From Bin107 sp965221655 (GTDB taxonomy: Bacteria; UBA8248): a stretch of DNA of 64,000 bases. The DNA lies in contig OZ244906.1 of the NCBI GenBank assembly GCA_965221655.1, positions 372,001 through 436,000 of the forward strand. The letters run 5' to 3'. This document shows positions 44,301 through 53,414 of the stretch, one piece after another (position 1 is the stretch's first letter; every line of letters starts with the position of its first letter). A model generated the notes under the pieces. It worked only from the letters and a program-made list of their open reading frames with translations. It was not told where the DNA came from and searched no databases. Both the position numbers and the translations under genes were made by a program.

Positions 44301-45452
44301 ATGGACCTGGTCGTGCGGGGCGGATACGTGGTTGACCCCTCCCAGGGTCTGGAGGGGACCATGGACGTCGAGGTCGTACGCGGCCGCGTGCGCAGGGTGG
44401 CTCCCCGCGTCGAGCCGAGGGGCAGGCCGACGCTGGACGCCTCGGGCAAAATCGTCACCCCCGGCCTGGTCGACCTCCATTGCCACTTCTATGAGGGCGT
44501 TACCCACTACGGCGTGAACCTGGAGGCCGCGATGCTCTCGCGCGGGGTGACGACGGCGGTGGACACCGGCAGCGCGGGGGCGCAGACGTATCCCTCCTTT
44601 CAGAAATGGTTTCTCGAGGGCGCCCGCCCCACGGTGCGCGCCTACCTCAACATCTCTGAGGGCGGGCTGCTCATCGACGGCTTGGGAGAGAACGTCGACA
44701 TGCGCGCCCTGCGCGTGGACAGGGCGGTGGAGTGCTACCAGGCACACCGGAGCTACCTCATCGGCATGAAGGTGCGCCTGAGCAGGAACGTGGTCGAGCG
44801 CAGCGGCGCGAAACCGCTGGACGCAGCACTTGAAGCCGCGGAGTTTCTCCAGGTTCCGCTCATGGTGCACGTGGGCGACACGCCCTCCTCGCTGCCGGCC
44901 ATCCTCAAGCGCCTGCGCCCGGGCGACGTGCTCACCCATGCGTTTCACGGGCGGGGCGAGAACATACTTGATGGGCGCGGCAGGGTGCGCCGCGCGGTGT
45001 GGGAGGCGCGCGACGCAGGCGTTTTGCTCGACGTGGCGCACGGCCGCTCGAGTTTTGGCTTTGAGATTCTCGAGCGGGCCATGGCCCAGGGGCTGATGCC
45101 GGGCAACCTGAGCACCGACCTCCATACCCACTGCATCCACGGCCCCGTCTACGACTTCCCGACGCTGATGAGCAAGTTTCTGGCCCTGGGCTTTCCCCTC
45201 GCCGAGGTGGTGCGCCTGAGCACGCAGACGGCGGCGGAGTGGATTGGCCTGGGCGGCGAGGTGGGCACGCTCGCAAAGGGTGCACGGGGCGATGTGGCCG
45301 TCTTTCGCGTGAAGGAGGGCAGGTTCGTCTTTGAGGATTCCTACGGCGCGCGCCGCAAGGGAAGCCGGATGCTCGAGGCGACGCACGTGGTGCTGGGCGG
45401 CCGGGTGCTGCGCCCCACAGGCCGGGGGAGGCGCAAACTCGTGGAGGTCTAG
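44301..45452 (+). CDS. Amidohydrolase-superfamily metallohydrolase (deacetylase/dihydroorotase-like)
   Basis: The 383-residue protein starts at ATG 44301 with AAGGAGG upstream. It has the amidohydrolase HxH as LHCHFYEG (His60, His62), a probable carboxylated Lys in YLIGMKVRLSRN, further His in LMVHVGDTPSS and THAFHGRGE, and the Asp of NLSTDLHTHC. These fit the amidohydrolase/deacetylase branch near D-aminoacylases and dihydroorotase. The substrate is unknown. It is divergent from the acyl-CoA dehydrogenase operon, with 120 bases between. Confidence 0.87.
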   Translation: MDLVVRGGYVVDPSQGLEGTMDVEVVRGRVRRVAPRVEPRGRPTLDASGKIVTPGLVDLHCHFYEGVTHYGVNLEAAMLSRGVTTAVDTGSAGAQTYPSFQKWFLEGARPTVRAYLNISEGGLLIDGLGENVDMRALRVDRAVECYQAHRSYLIGMKVRLSRNVVERSGAKPLDAALEAAEFLQVPLMVHVGDTPSSLPAILKRLRPGDVLTHAFHGRGENILDGRGRVRRAVWEARDAGVLLDVAHGRSSFGFEILERAMAQGLMPGNLSTDLHTHCIHGPVYDFPTLMSKFLALGFPLAEVVRLSTQTAAEWIGLGGEVGTLAKGARGDVAVFRVKEGRFVFEDSYGARRKGSRMLEATHVVLGGRVLRPTGRGRRKLVEV

Positions 45453-45485
45453 GGGATGAATCGGTAAATTCTCCCGGCTTCGGGC

Positions 45486-45514
45486 TTGACTACCCGAACG
45501 CGGGGGCTTATGTT
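45486..45514 (+). promoter_or_regulatory. Putative sigma-70 promoter of aroF
   Basis: TTGACT (45486-45491) and TATGTT (45509-45514), spaced by 17 bases, lie just before the leader-peptide gene. Transcription would start near 45521, giving a leader of roughly 215 bases before the terminator T-run. Confidence 0.6.
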
Positions 45515-45570
45515 CCACGTGTGTTTTCGGCAAGATCGGAATTTTAACAACTTTCGAGGCGGATGAGGCG

Positions 45571-45648
45571 ATGCGGCAGGCGACCCGATATGACGGCGGC
45601 TATTTCTTCTTCGGGTTTACCACCGTCCGTCCGCCTGCCGTTTCGTAA
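45571..45648 (+). CDS. Phe/Tyr-rich leader peptide upstream of aroF
   Basis: A 25-codon frame begins at ATG 45571 and ends at TAA 45648. Six of 25 residues are aromatic (Tyr7, Tyr11, Phe12-14, Phe16), with the run YFFFGF encoded at 45601-45618. It lies between a good promoter and an intrinsic terminator, all ahead of DAHP synthase. This is the arrangement of ribosome-mediated attenuators that sense charged tRNA-Phe. A GAGG at 45556-45559 could be the ribosome site, though the spacing is long. Confidence 0.65.
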   Translation: MRQATRYDGGYFFFGFTTVRPPAVS

Positions 45649-45703
45649 CACACCGAGCGGCGGGGGGCGGACGGCCCGCCCGCCACGGATGAGAAGCAAA
45701 CCT

Positions 45704-45735
45704 TCGCCGTGGGCCAGCCTCACGGCGATTTTTTT
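45704..45735 (+). terminator. Intrinsic terminator (attenuator) in the aroF leader
   Basis: TCGCCGTG (45704-45711) pairs perfectly with CACGGCGA (45721-45728) around a 9-base loop and is followed by seven T (45729-45735). It ends 42 bases before the aroF TTG start. A competing 7-base pairing of 45657-45663 with 45704-45710 could act as antiterminator, but I cannot establish it. Confidence 0.75.
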
Positions 45736-45776
45736 AGGCGTTGCGCGGAAACCCCCGCGCAAAAAGGAGAACAGGG

Positions 45777-46796
45777 TTGATAATCGTCATGAAGAAAAGC
45801 GCAACCGAGGATGAAATTGAAAAAGCGGTCAAGAACATCAACGATCTCGGCTACGAGGAGCACGTCATCAAGGGGGTGGAGCGCACGGTCATCGGCGCCA
45901 TCGGGGATGAGCGGGGCAAGTACATGCTCGAGTCCCTCGCCTCGCTCAACGGCGTGGATAACGTGGTGCCGATTCTGAAGCCCTTCAAGCTGGCGAGTTC
46001 CGAGGGCAGGCCCGAGAAGAGCCAGCTGCCGATGGGCCAGGGGGTGGAAATCGGCGGCGAGCGCGTCGTCATCGTCGGCGGGCCGTGCTCGGTGGAGAGC
46101 AGGGAGCAGATACTCGAATCCGCCGCGGTGGTGAAGGAGGCCGGCGCCCACGTCCTGCGGGGAGGCGCCTACAAGCCGCGCACCTCGCCCTACAGCTTCC
46201 AGGGCATGGCCGAGGAGGGGCTCAAGCTCCTCGCCGAAGCGCGCGAGAAGACGGGGCTTCCCATCCAGACCGAGGTCATGGATTCAGAAGACATCGACGT
46301 GTGCTGCGAATACGCCGACGTGCTCCAAATCGGCGCGCGCAACGTGCAGAACTTCTCCCTGCTCAAGAAGGTCGGCAAGACGCAGAAGACGATCTTCCTC
46401 AAGCGCGGCATGTCCACGACGATAGAGGAGCTCCTCATGTCCGCGGAATACGTCATGAGCCAGGGCAACCCCAACGTCGTGCTGTGCGAGCGGGGCATCC
46501 GCACCTTCGAGACGGCCACGCGCAACACGCTGGACATCAGCGCCGTGCCCGTGCTCAAGGACCAGACGCACCTGCCCGTGGTGGTGGACCCGAGCCACGC
46601 CGCGGGTGCGTGGCGCTTTGTCGCCCCCCTGGCGAAGGCGGCAGTGGCGGTCGGGGCGGACGGACTGATGCTCGAGATGCACCCCGAACCCGAGAAGGCG
46701 ATGAGCGACGGCCCCCAATCGCTCAAGCCCAAAAAATTCGCCGCCCTCATCGAGGAGTTGCGCGCGCTCGCGGAAGCTACGGGCAAAACGCTGTAG
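45777..46796 (+). CDS. aroF: 3-deoxy-7-phosphoheptulonate (DAHP) synthase, Thermotoga/Bacillus type
   Basis: The 339-residue protein has an N-terminal ferredoxin-like regulatory domain (IIVMKKSATEDEIEKAV, about 1-70) and a catalytic barrel. Motifs are GGPCSVES, GGAYKPRTSPYSFQG, FLKRGMSTT and VVVDPSHAAG. The TTG start at 45777 with AAGGAG at 45764-45769 gives the family N-terminus. The enzyme joins PEP and erythrose 4-phosphate to begin aromatic amino acid synthesis. The N-terminal domain usually gives feedback inhibition by Tyr or Phe. A leader peptide and terminator upstream indicate attenuation as well. Confidence 0.93.
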   Translation: MIIVMKKSATEDEIEKAVKNINDLGYEEHVIKGVERTVIGAIGDERGKYMLESLASLNGVDNVVPILKPFKLASSEGRPEKSQLPMGQGVEIGGERVVIVGGPCSVESREQILESAAVVKEAGAHVLRGGAYKPRTSPYSFQGMAEEGLKLLAEAREKTGLPIQTEVMDSEDIDVCCEYADVLQIGARNVQNFSLLKKVGKTQKTIFLKRGMSTTIEELLMSAEYVMSQGNPNVVLCERGIRTFETATRNTLDISAVPVLKDQTHLPVVVDPSHAAGAWRFVAPLAKAAVAVGADGLMLEMHPEPEKAMSDGPQSLKPKKFAALIEELRALAEATGKTL

Positions 46797-46797
46797 G

Positions 46798-47682
46798 ATG
46801 TCCGTACTTTTCGTGTTCGTGGACGGCCTGGGCATCGCTCCGCCAGGGCCGGGCAATCCACTCTCGCGCATCGTGAAACCTCCGCTGGGCGTGTTGAGCG
46901 GAAATGCGGCGCCCGGCTTTCGGCTTATCGAGGCGGATGCCTGCCTCGGCGTGGATGGCGTCCCCCAGAGCGCGACGGGCGGAGCGGCGCTCTTCACGGG
47001 AGTCAACGCGCCCCGGGCGGTGGGCAAACATCTACAGGGGCTGCCGAACACGGAGGTGCGCCGCATCGTTTGCAAAAACGGCCTGCTGCGCCACGCGCGC
47101 GAGCGCGGCGCCCGCGTCGGCTTCGCCAACGCCTACACGCCCGGGTTCTTCACGCGCGGACGCAGCCGCAGGCGCTCTGTGAGCACGGTGATGGCCGAAA
47201 GCGCGGGGATTCCGCTTCGCCGCCTGGAGGACCTCGTGGAGGGCGGGGCGGTCTACCGCGACTACACGAACGCCGTCGCCGCCGCGCAGGGCCACGAGGT
47301 GGAGTTGCTCGACGCGCGGACGGCGGGTGCGCGTCTGGGCGAGCTGGCGCGGTGCCAAGACTTGTTGGTCTACGAGTTTTTCCAGACCGATCACGTGGGG
47401 CACCGGGGCACGGCCGAGGATGCCTACGAGGTGCTGGCCGATCTCAATCGCTTCCTCGGAGCCGCCCTCGGGCGTCTCGACCCCGCCACGGACACGTTCG
47501 TCCTCAGCAGCGATCACGGCAACGTGGAGGACGCCGAAACCTCTGCGCACACGCGCAACCCCGTGCCTATACTGCTCTACGGCAAGGGTGCGGAAAGCCT
47601 GCTTGCGGACGCGGAGCAGCCGAGCATCCTCCACGTGACGCCCGTGATTGTTTCCATCCTTTCCCAAGAGGCGGGAAAATGA
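46798..47682 (+). CDS. Metalloenzyme-superfamily phosphatase/phosphomutase-like protein
   Basis: The 294-residue protein has the alkaline-phosphatase-type metal sites of cofactor-independent phosphoglycerate mutase: FVDGLGIAPPGPGNP near the N-terminus, SATGGAALFTGVNAP around the expected nucleophile, and VLSSDHGNVEDAET with the second metal site. It is much shorter than true iPGM (about 510 residues) and lacks its large phosphotransferase insert. A phosphohydrolase role is therefore more likely. Its ATG follows the aroF stop by one base (TAGGATG), so it belongs to the aroF operon. Confidence 0.82.
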   Translation: MSVLFVFVDGLGIAPPGPGNPLSRIVKPPLGVLSGNAAPGFRLIEADACLGVDGVPQSATGGAALFTGVNAPRAVGKHLQGLPNTEVRRIVCKNGLLRHARERGARVGFANAYTPGFFTRGRSRRRSVSTVMAESAGIPLRRLEDLVEGGAVYRDYTNAVAAAQGHEVELLDARTAGARLGELARCQDLLVYEFFQTDHVGHRGTAEDAYEVLADLNRFLGAALGRLDPATDTFVLSSDHGNVEDAETSAHTRNPVPILLYGKGAESLLADAEQPSILHVTPVIVSILSQEAGK

Positions 47683-47758
47683 TTGTTTTTCCCGCGCTTC
47701 GCGCCCCGCGCCCTCCTTGCGCGCCACTGGGCGGAGGCCGGCGCCCGTTTTTGCGGCG

Positions 47759-47787
47759 TTGACTTTCGCCCCGTTTGTGCATATAGT
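47759..47787 (+). promoter_or_regulatory. Putative sigma-70 promoter of the rodZ-like gene
   Basis: TTGACT (47759-47764) and TATAGT (47782-47787) with 17-base spacing are close to consensus and lie 55 bases before the ATG. It could also drive mfd and the foldase genes downstream. Confidence 0.65.
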
Positions 47788-47842
47788 GCAACCTCTTTTT
47801 TCAGGCTGTTTTCCCTCGGGTTTTGCTGGATAGGGCGAGGGG

Positions 47843-48916
47843 ATGGACAAGGTCGACCCGACAGCGGTGGGGAAAATAGAAGAAGAGGGTCTGGGAGCCT
47901 TTCTGGCGCGCGCGCGCGCGGAGAAAGACGTCTCTCTGCGCTCGATCTCCGAGCGTACGCGCATCCGCACCTACTATCTCGAAAACATCGAAAGAGGCAA
48001 CTTCGACAGGCTGCCGATGGGGCCGGTCGGGCTGGGGTTCGTGCGCGCATTCGCCCAGGCGCTCGACGCGGACGCGGACGCCGTCGGCGAGGCCTTCAAG
48101 CGCGCGCGGCGTGCCGAGGGGACGCCGGACCCGGAGGAGGACGATACGGGCTCCTTCGCGCGCCCCCGCCTCTCCTCTCCCTCCCGTGGGAGCCGCCTCG
48201 TCCCCGTCGCGGTGGTCTTGCTGATGGCGGTTTTCCTCCTCGCGGGCGGCGGCGTTCTGTGGCTCGTGAAGGGCAAAACGGAGTGGCTGCTGCCCGTTGG
48301 GTCGATTGTCGAGGGCATCAAGAGCACAGTCGGGACGAAGGCGGAGCAGGCTTCGCGCCCGATGGGCCTGTTTGCGCCTGCCGGGCAGTCCGCGCAACAG
48401 CCGCCCGCGCCCGTCGCGAAACCGGTGGCGACGCAACCCTCCGCCCCGCCCGAGGCCGCCGGGGCGCAGAGGGAGCCCCTGCCTTCCGGGGAGGCGCAGC
48501 CCGCCCCCTCGTCGGTGGGCGGGCAAACCTTGGGCAATGTGCCCGTGAACGAGGGGGCTGCTCCCGCGCAGGAGAGTTTGTCTGCGTCTGCCGCCCAGAC
48601 GGCCTCGTCCCCTGCGCCGCCGCCGGCTCCGGAGACGCCCCCGGCCGCACCTCCCGGAGAGCCGCCTCCGCTCACGCTCCGGGTTTTCGCGTCCCAGGAC
48701 ACCTGGCTGCGCATCGTGGTGGACGCCGAGAGCAAACAGGAGTTCCTCTTGGAGGCGGGCAGCGAGAGAGACTGGAGCGCGGCGGAAAAATTTACCCTCA
48801 CCGTGGGCAACATCGAGGGTACGCAGATATCCCTGAACGGAGCGAGCATCGCCTTGCCGCAGAACCCCTCGAACGTGCTCCGGGATTTCGTGATTACCCG
48901 GAAATCCCTGAACTAG
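47843..48916 (+). CDS. RodZ-like membrane-anchored HTH protein
   Basis: The 357-residue protein has a cytoplasmic HTH domain (about 14-80, with LRSISERTRIRTYYLENIERGNF), one membrane segment (about 120-142, VPVAVVLLMAVFLLAGGG), a long Pro/Ala/Glu-rich linker (about 175-270) and a C-terminal DUF4115 beta domain (LTLRVFASQDTWLRIVVD). This is the RodZ architecture, which links MreB to the cell wall elongation machinery. The Pro-rich part is expected to span the periplasm. Transcriptional regulators with similar architecture exist, but RodZ is most likely. Confidence 0.83.
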   Translation: MDKVDPTAVGKIEEEGLGAFLARARAEKDVSLRSISERTRIRTYYLENIERGNFDRLPMGPVGLGFVRAFAQALDADADAVGEAFKRARRAEGTPDPEEDDTGSFARPRLSSPSRGSRLVPVAVVLLMAVFLLAGGGVLWLVKGKTEWLLPVGSIVEGIKSTVGTKAEQASRPMGLFAPAGQSAQQPPAPVAKPVATQPSAPPEAAGAQREPLPSGEAQPAPSSVGGQTLGNVPVNEGAAPAQESLSASAAQTASSPAPPPAPETPPAAPPGEPPPLTLRVFASQDTWLRIVVDAESKQEFLLEAGSERDWSAAEKFTLTVGNIEGTQISLNGASIALPQNPSNVLRDFVITRKSLN

Positions 48917-48982
48917 CGTTCTCACTCTCCATGCCGTACAAAGCCCCATGCCGCCACCGAACGCCTGTGTGCTGAGTTGTCC

Positions 48983-51900
48983 ATGACGAACGAGACCGCA
49001 ACGAGAAACGAGACGGCGGCGGCCCGTGCGCTCGCAGACCTCGACGGCGAGAGGCGCGTGCGCCTGCGCGGGGCGAACGAGGCGTCCATCGCCTGGTGGC
49101 TGGCGGAGGTCGTGCGCGAATGGGCGGGGCCGGTCGTGTTCGTGGAGGCCGAGCCGCGGCGCCTGAAGACGATAGGCGCGAACCTCGCGCTCTTCCTGGG
49201 GGCGGGCGGGCCGGGCGTACGCAGCCTGCCCGCGTGGGACGTCTACCCCTTCTCGCGGCTTTCGCCCTCAAGCGAGGTGGTGGGCGAGCGGATGTCCGCG
49301 CTCGAGTTTCTCGCCGGGAGCGCGCCCGGCGTCGTGCTGACGAGCGTCCACGCCCTGGCCACGCTGCTGCCCCCGCCCGCGCGGTGGCTCGATAAGGCAA
49401 TGCGCCTGCGCGAGGGCATGGAAGCGGAGCGCGACGCGGTGGTGGGGGCGCTCGAGTCGCTCGCCTACCAGAGGCGGTCGGTGGTCGAATCTCCGGGGGA
49501 ATACGCGGTGCGCGGCGGCATCGTGGATTTTTTCTCCCCCCAGAATCCCCGCCCCACGCGCCTGGAGTTTCGCGGCGAGGAGCTCGACTCCCTGCGGGAT
49601 TTCCACCCCCAGACCCAGAGGAACCTCGCCACCCGCAGCGATGCGCACCTCCTGCCCGCGCGCGAGATTGTGCTCTCGCCCGAAGAACGAACGCAGGCCC
49701 GCTGCGCCCTCGCCGCGGTTGCCGAGAGCGCGGAGCCCGAAACGAGCGGCAGAATCGAGCGCCTGCTCGACCAACTCGATGCCGAGGGCTGTTTCTCGGG
49801 CATGGAGAGTCTCGCCCCGCTCCTGGTGCCGAAAATGACGACGGTGTTCGACGCGGCCCCCGCAAGCGCACTCTGGGTGCTCAACGAGGCGGACACACTG
49901 GAGGAGGCGGCGCAGCAGCTTTGGGCCGAGGTGGAAGAAGAGGCGCGCCTCGCCCCCGAGCGCGGCCTCGTGTCTTTTCCTCCCGAGCGGCTGTGGCTCG
50001 CACCCGAAACGATTCGCGAGGAACTCTCCATCTGGCCGCGCCTTGCGTTCGACGCCCTGGGGCTGGACGAGGCGGGCGCGCAAGAGCCTCCGAGCCTGCG
50101 CGCGGAGGTCATCCACCCCTTTCGGGGGCGTGTGGAGGCATTCGCCGAACAGTTGCGCGAATGGCGGCGCGGGGGCGAGAGCGTCGTCGTCGTGGCCGAG
50201 GAGCAGACGCTGGCGCTTCGGGTGCAGGCGATGTTGCGCGCACACGAACTGGCGCTGGAAATCGCGCCGCGCGGCGTCGCACTCGCCGGGGAGCGGCCCG
50301 AGGCCGTCCTGGCAGAAGGCAGGCTGAGCGCGAGTTTTCGCCTGCCCGGGGAGCGCCGGGTGTTCTTCCGTGCGCAAGACCTTCTGGTGGGCGCCCCGGG
50401 GGGAGGCTCTCGCCGCCCCGCGCCGCCTCGGCCCGGCGGGGGGCTCGATGATTTGAGCGAGAACGACCTGGTGGTGCACGTCGAGCACGGCGTGGGCCGC
50501 TACATGGGAGCGCGCGTCATCGAACACAGGGACGGAGAGAGCGAGTTTCTCACCCTGGAGTACGCGGGTGGCGACAAGCTCTACGTACCCATGGACGACG
50601 TGGACCGCGTGCACAAGTATCGCGGAGCGGGCACGGCCCCTCCCCTGGACAGGCTGGGGGGCAGCCGCTGGGGCAAGACGAAGCGCAGCGTCAAGAAGTC
50701 GCTCCAGGGCATTGCGCGCGACCTGGTGCGCCTCTACGTGGACCGCAACGCCGCCGAGGGGCACGCCTTCGCGGAGGAAGGCGCTTTCGACCACGAGGTA
50801 TCGGCCACCTTCGAGTATGAGGAAACGCCCGATCAGGATCGCGCCATTCGCGCCGTGCTGGAGGACATGGAGCTTCCCCGCCCCATGGATCGCCTCGTGT
50901 GCGGGGACGTGGGCTACGGCAAGACGGAAGTCGCGCTCCGCGCTGCTGCGCGGGCGGTTTCGGCGGGCAAGCAGGTGGCGATCGTCGTGCCGACGACGCT
51001 GCTCTGCCACCAGCACGGAGAGACCTTCAAAAAGCGTTTCGCCTCGCTGCCGGTGCGCGTGGAGATGCTCTCGCGCTTTCGCAGCAAAAAGGAGCAGAAC
51101 GAGTTGGTCGAGAACCTCTTGTCGGGGAGCGTGGACGTCGTGATCGGCACCCACAGGCTGTTGCAAAAAGACGTGTCGTTCCGCGACCTGGGGCTGTTGA
51201 TCGTCGACGAGGAGCACCGCTTCGGCGTCTCCCACAAGGAGAGAATCAAGAAACTGCGCGTGGACGTGGACGTGTTGACGCTCACCGCCACGCCCATCCC
51301 CCGCACCTTGCAGATGGCGCTTTCGGGTGCGCGCGATTTGAGCGTCATCGAAACGCCTCCGCTCCGGCGGCTCGCGCCGCGCACCTACATCGCGCGTTTC
51401 AGCGAAAAGCTCATCAAGGAGGCCATCACGAAGGAGATCGACCGGGGAGGGCAGGCGTTTTTCGTGCACAACCGGGTGCAAAGCCTCCCCGCCATGCAGC
51501 GGTTGCTGGAGAGGCTGCTGCCCGAGGCGCGCATTGTGGTCGGGCACGGGCAGATGCGCGAGAGAGAACTCGAAGACGTCATGGAGCGGTTCGTCACCCG
51601 CCGGGCCGACGTTTTGCTGTGCACCACCATTATCGAGAGCGGCCTCGACATTCCCTCCGTGAACACGATTCTGGTCAACCGGGCGGATACGTTCGGCATG
51701 GCGCAGCTCTACCAGTTGCGCGGGCGCGTGGGGCGCGACCGCTTTCAGGCGCACGCTTACCTGCTGGTCTCGGGGGCGGGCGCGCTGACGAGGCGGGCGC
51801 GAGAACGCTTGCACGCCCTCGAGGAGTTGAGCGAACTGGGAGGCGGCTTCAAGTTGGCCATGCGCGATCTGGAGATTCGGGGCGCCGGGAACCTTCTGGG

Positions 51901-52459
51901 CCATCGCCAGTCCGGGCAGATAGCGGCGGTGGGTTTCGACATGTACTGCCGTCTGCTGGAGGAAGTGTTGCAGGAGACGAAGGGGGCCGCCGTCGATCGG
52001 AGCGAACCCGAAATTACGGCTCCCGTGGCGGGTACGCTGCCGCCCGCGTGGATTCCGGCCCGCGCGGAGCGGCTCGAGGTCTATCGCCGCGTCGCTTCGG
52101 CGCGCGCACCCGGAGAGATTCGCGAACTCGCGGTCGAACTCGAGGACAAGTACGGGGAGGTGCCCGCGCGCGCGCTTCATCTCTTGCAACTGGGAGAAAT
52201 TCGCCTGCGGGCGCGTCTGTGTGGTATCAAGTCCCTGCGTGTGCGGGGCAAGGAGGCGCACGTAGAAATTTTTCCGGGCGACTACGAGCTCACGGCCGCG
52301 TTTCTGGAAATGCCGGGGATGGTGTTCACCGACGCTTACGCCTTTCGCGCGCGCGTGAGCGGGCGCTGGCCGGAGGATTTTGACTTTCTCGTTCGAGTTT
52401 TGGATGCTTTGGAAATGTGCAGGGTTTCCGAAGACGAATCGGTGGCCGAGGATGCGTGA
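48983..52459 (+). CDS. mfd: Transcription-repair coupling factor Mfd
   Basis: The protein of about 1158 residues has the Mfd order: a UvrB-like N-terminal module, the RNA polymerase interaction domain (NDLVVHVEHGVGRYMGARV), a RecG-like translocase with Walker A GDVGYGKTEVALRA, DEEHRFGV box and TATPIPRTLQMAL, and a C-terminal TRCF domain. It removes stalled RNA polymerase and recruits UvrA. I use ATG 48983; a TTG at 48977 is two codons earlier. It is followed by two periplasmic foldase genes with overlapping ends. Confidence 0.95.
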   Translation: MTNETATRNETAAARALADLDGERRVRLRGANEASIAWWLAEVVREWAGPVVFVEAEPRRLKTIGANLALFLGAGGPGVRSLPAWDVYPFSRLSPSSEVVGERMSALEFLAGSAPGVVLTSVHALATLLPPPARWLDKAMRLREGMEAERDAVVGALESLAYQRRSVVESPGEYAVRGGIVDFFSPQNPRPTRLEFRGEELDSLRDFHPQTQRNLATRSDAHLLPAREIVLSPEERTQARCALAAVAESAEPETSGRIERLLDQLDAEGCFSGMESLAPLLVPKMTTVFDAAPASALWVLNEADTLEEAAQQLWAEVEEEARLAPERGLVSFPPERLWLAPETIREELSIWPRLAFDALGLDEAGAQEPPSLRAEVIHPFRGRVEAFAEQLREWRRGGESVVVVAEEQTLALRVQAMLRAHELALEIAPRGVALAGERPEAVLAEGRLSASFRLPGERRVFFRAQDLLVGAPGGGSRRPAPPRPGGGLDDLSENDLVVHVEHGVGRYMGARVIEHRDGESEFLTLEYAGGDKLYVPMDDVDRVHKYRGAGTAPPLDRLGGSRWGKTKRSVKKSLQGIARDLVRLYVDRNAAEGHAFAEEGAFDHEVSATFEYEETPDQDRAIRAVLEDMELPRPMDRLVCGDVGYGKTEVALRAAARAVSAGKQVAIVVPTTLLCHQHGETFKKRFASLPVRVEMLSRFRSKKEQNELVENLLSGSVDVVIGTHRLLQKDVSFRDLGLLIVDEEHRFGVSHKERIKKLRVDVDVLTLTATPIPRTLQMALSGARDLSVIETPPLRRLAPRTYIARFSEKLIKEAITKEIDRGGQAFFVHNRVQSLPAMQRLLERLLPEARIVVGHGQMRERELEDVMERFVTRRADVLLCTTIIESGLDIPSVNTILVNRADTFGMAQLYQLRGRVGRDRFQAHAYLLVSGAGALTRRARERLHALEELSELGGGFKLAMRDLEIRGAGNLLGHRQSGQIAAVGFDMYCRLLEEVLQETKGAAVDRSEPEITAPVAGTLPPAWIPARAERLEVYRRVASARAPGEIRELAVELEDKYGEVPARALHLLQLGEIRLRARLCGIKSLRVRGKEAHVEIFPGDYELTAAFLEMPGMVFTDAYAFRARVSGRWPEDFDFLVRVLDALEMCRVSEDESVAEDA

Positions 52460-53414
52460 AACAAAAGGCGCAAGGCGTTGTGTCCGCACGGCGTGGGCGT
52501 GCGTTTTCCTGGGGCTTCTCGCGACGGGATGCGATTCCCCGCGTTCGACGACGAGTGAGGAGAAAGACCGCGTGGTGGCGAAGGTGAACGGCGACCCCAT
52601 TACGGTGGAGGACGTGCGCGCGCACTTTCTCTCCCGCCCGGAGGCTTCGACGCGCGCCGAGACGCCCTTGCCCAGGGTGCTGGTGGAGCAACTCGTGGAG
52701 AGGCGTCTGCTGCTCCAGCGTTTTCGCGAGACGGGCGAATACGTGAGCGAAGGGCGGGTGCGCCGCTTCGTCGAGTTCATTCGCCGCCAATACGGCGGGG
52801 AGGATATGGATGCCGTCATGCGCGAGGAGGGCATAGACGAAGCGGCGTGGCGCAAGACCATGCGCGAAACGCTCGAGATCGAAATGTTGCTGGAAAAAGA
52901 GGTGTACAGGGGCATCCGGGTGCTGGACGAGGAGGTGGAGGAGTATTACGCCCGCAACCGGGAGAAATTTCGGGTCGGGCGGCGTTGGCGGGTTCGCCAA
53001 ATCGTCGTCGCCTCGGATAAAATGGCCGCGGAACTCAGAAAGCGCATTCTGGACGGGGAGTCGTTCGCGTCGCTTGCGCGGGAGCACTCCATCGGCCCCG
53101 AACGCGAAGACGGGGGCGACATGGGCTATTTCGAGCGGGGTGAACTTCCGCGCAACATCGAGGAAGTGGTCGAATCGCTCGCCTCGGGCGAGGTGAGTCG
53201 GGTTGTGAGAAGTCCGACGGGACATCACCTGCTGGAGGTTTCGGAGAGGAGGCTGCCGATGCAGCAAACGCTCGCCTCCGTGCGGGAGAAAATCAGGAGT
53301 CGGTTGCTGGCCGACAAGGGAAGGGCGCGTCTGGAGAGTTGGCTCGAAGAACTCAGGCGCAAGGCGAACATTCAATACTATTGGGAAAATCTCGCAAATG
53401 TCGCATCGGGCTAG
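52452..53414 (+). CDS. Lipoprotein peptidyl-prolyl isomerase (PpiC/SurA type)
   Basis: The 320-residue protein has a signal peptide ending in the lipobox LLATGC, so it is probably a membrane-anchored lipoprotein. It has a SurA-like N-terminal chaperone region and one parvulin domain (RVRQIVVASDKMAAELRKRIL through GGDMGYFERGELP, about residues 175-265). Its ATG overlaps the mfd stop by 8 bases. It likely helps outer-membrane protein folding in the periplasm together with the next gene product. Confidence 0.88.
   Translation: MRETKGARRCVRTAWACVFLGLLATGCDSPRSTTSEEKDRVVAKVNGDPITVEDVRAHFLSRPEASTRAETPLPRVLVEQLVERRLLLQRFRETGEYVSEGRVRRFVEFIRRQYGGEDMDAVMREEGIDEAAWRKTMRETLEIEMLLEKEVYRGIRVLDEEVEEYYARNREKFRVGRRWRVRQIVVASDKMAAELRKRILDGESFASLAREHSIGPEREDGGDMGYFERGELPRNIEEVVESLASGEVSRVVRSPTGHHLLEVSERRLPMQQTLASVREKIRSRLLADKGRARLESWLEELRRKANIQYYWENLANVASG

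Noticed and set aside
43008..45533. An 841-codon minus-strand frame spanning the acyl-CoA dehydrogenase and the amidohydrolase
   Set aside because: Only the part from 44180 downward matches acyl-CoA dehydrogenase. The rest is the antisense of the amidohydrolase gene.
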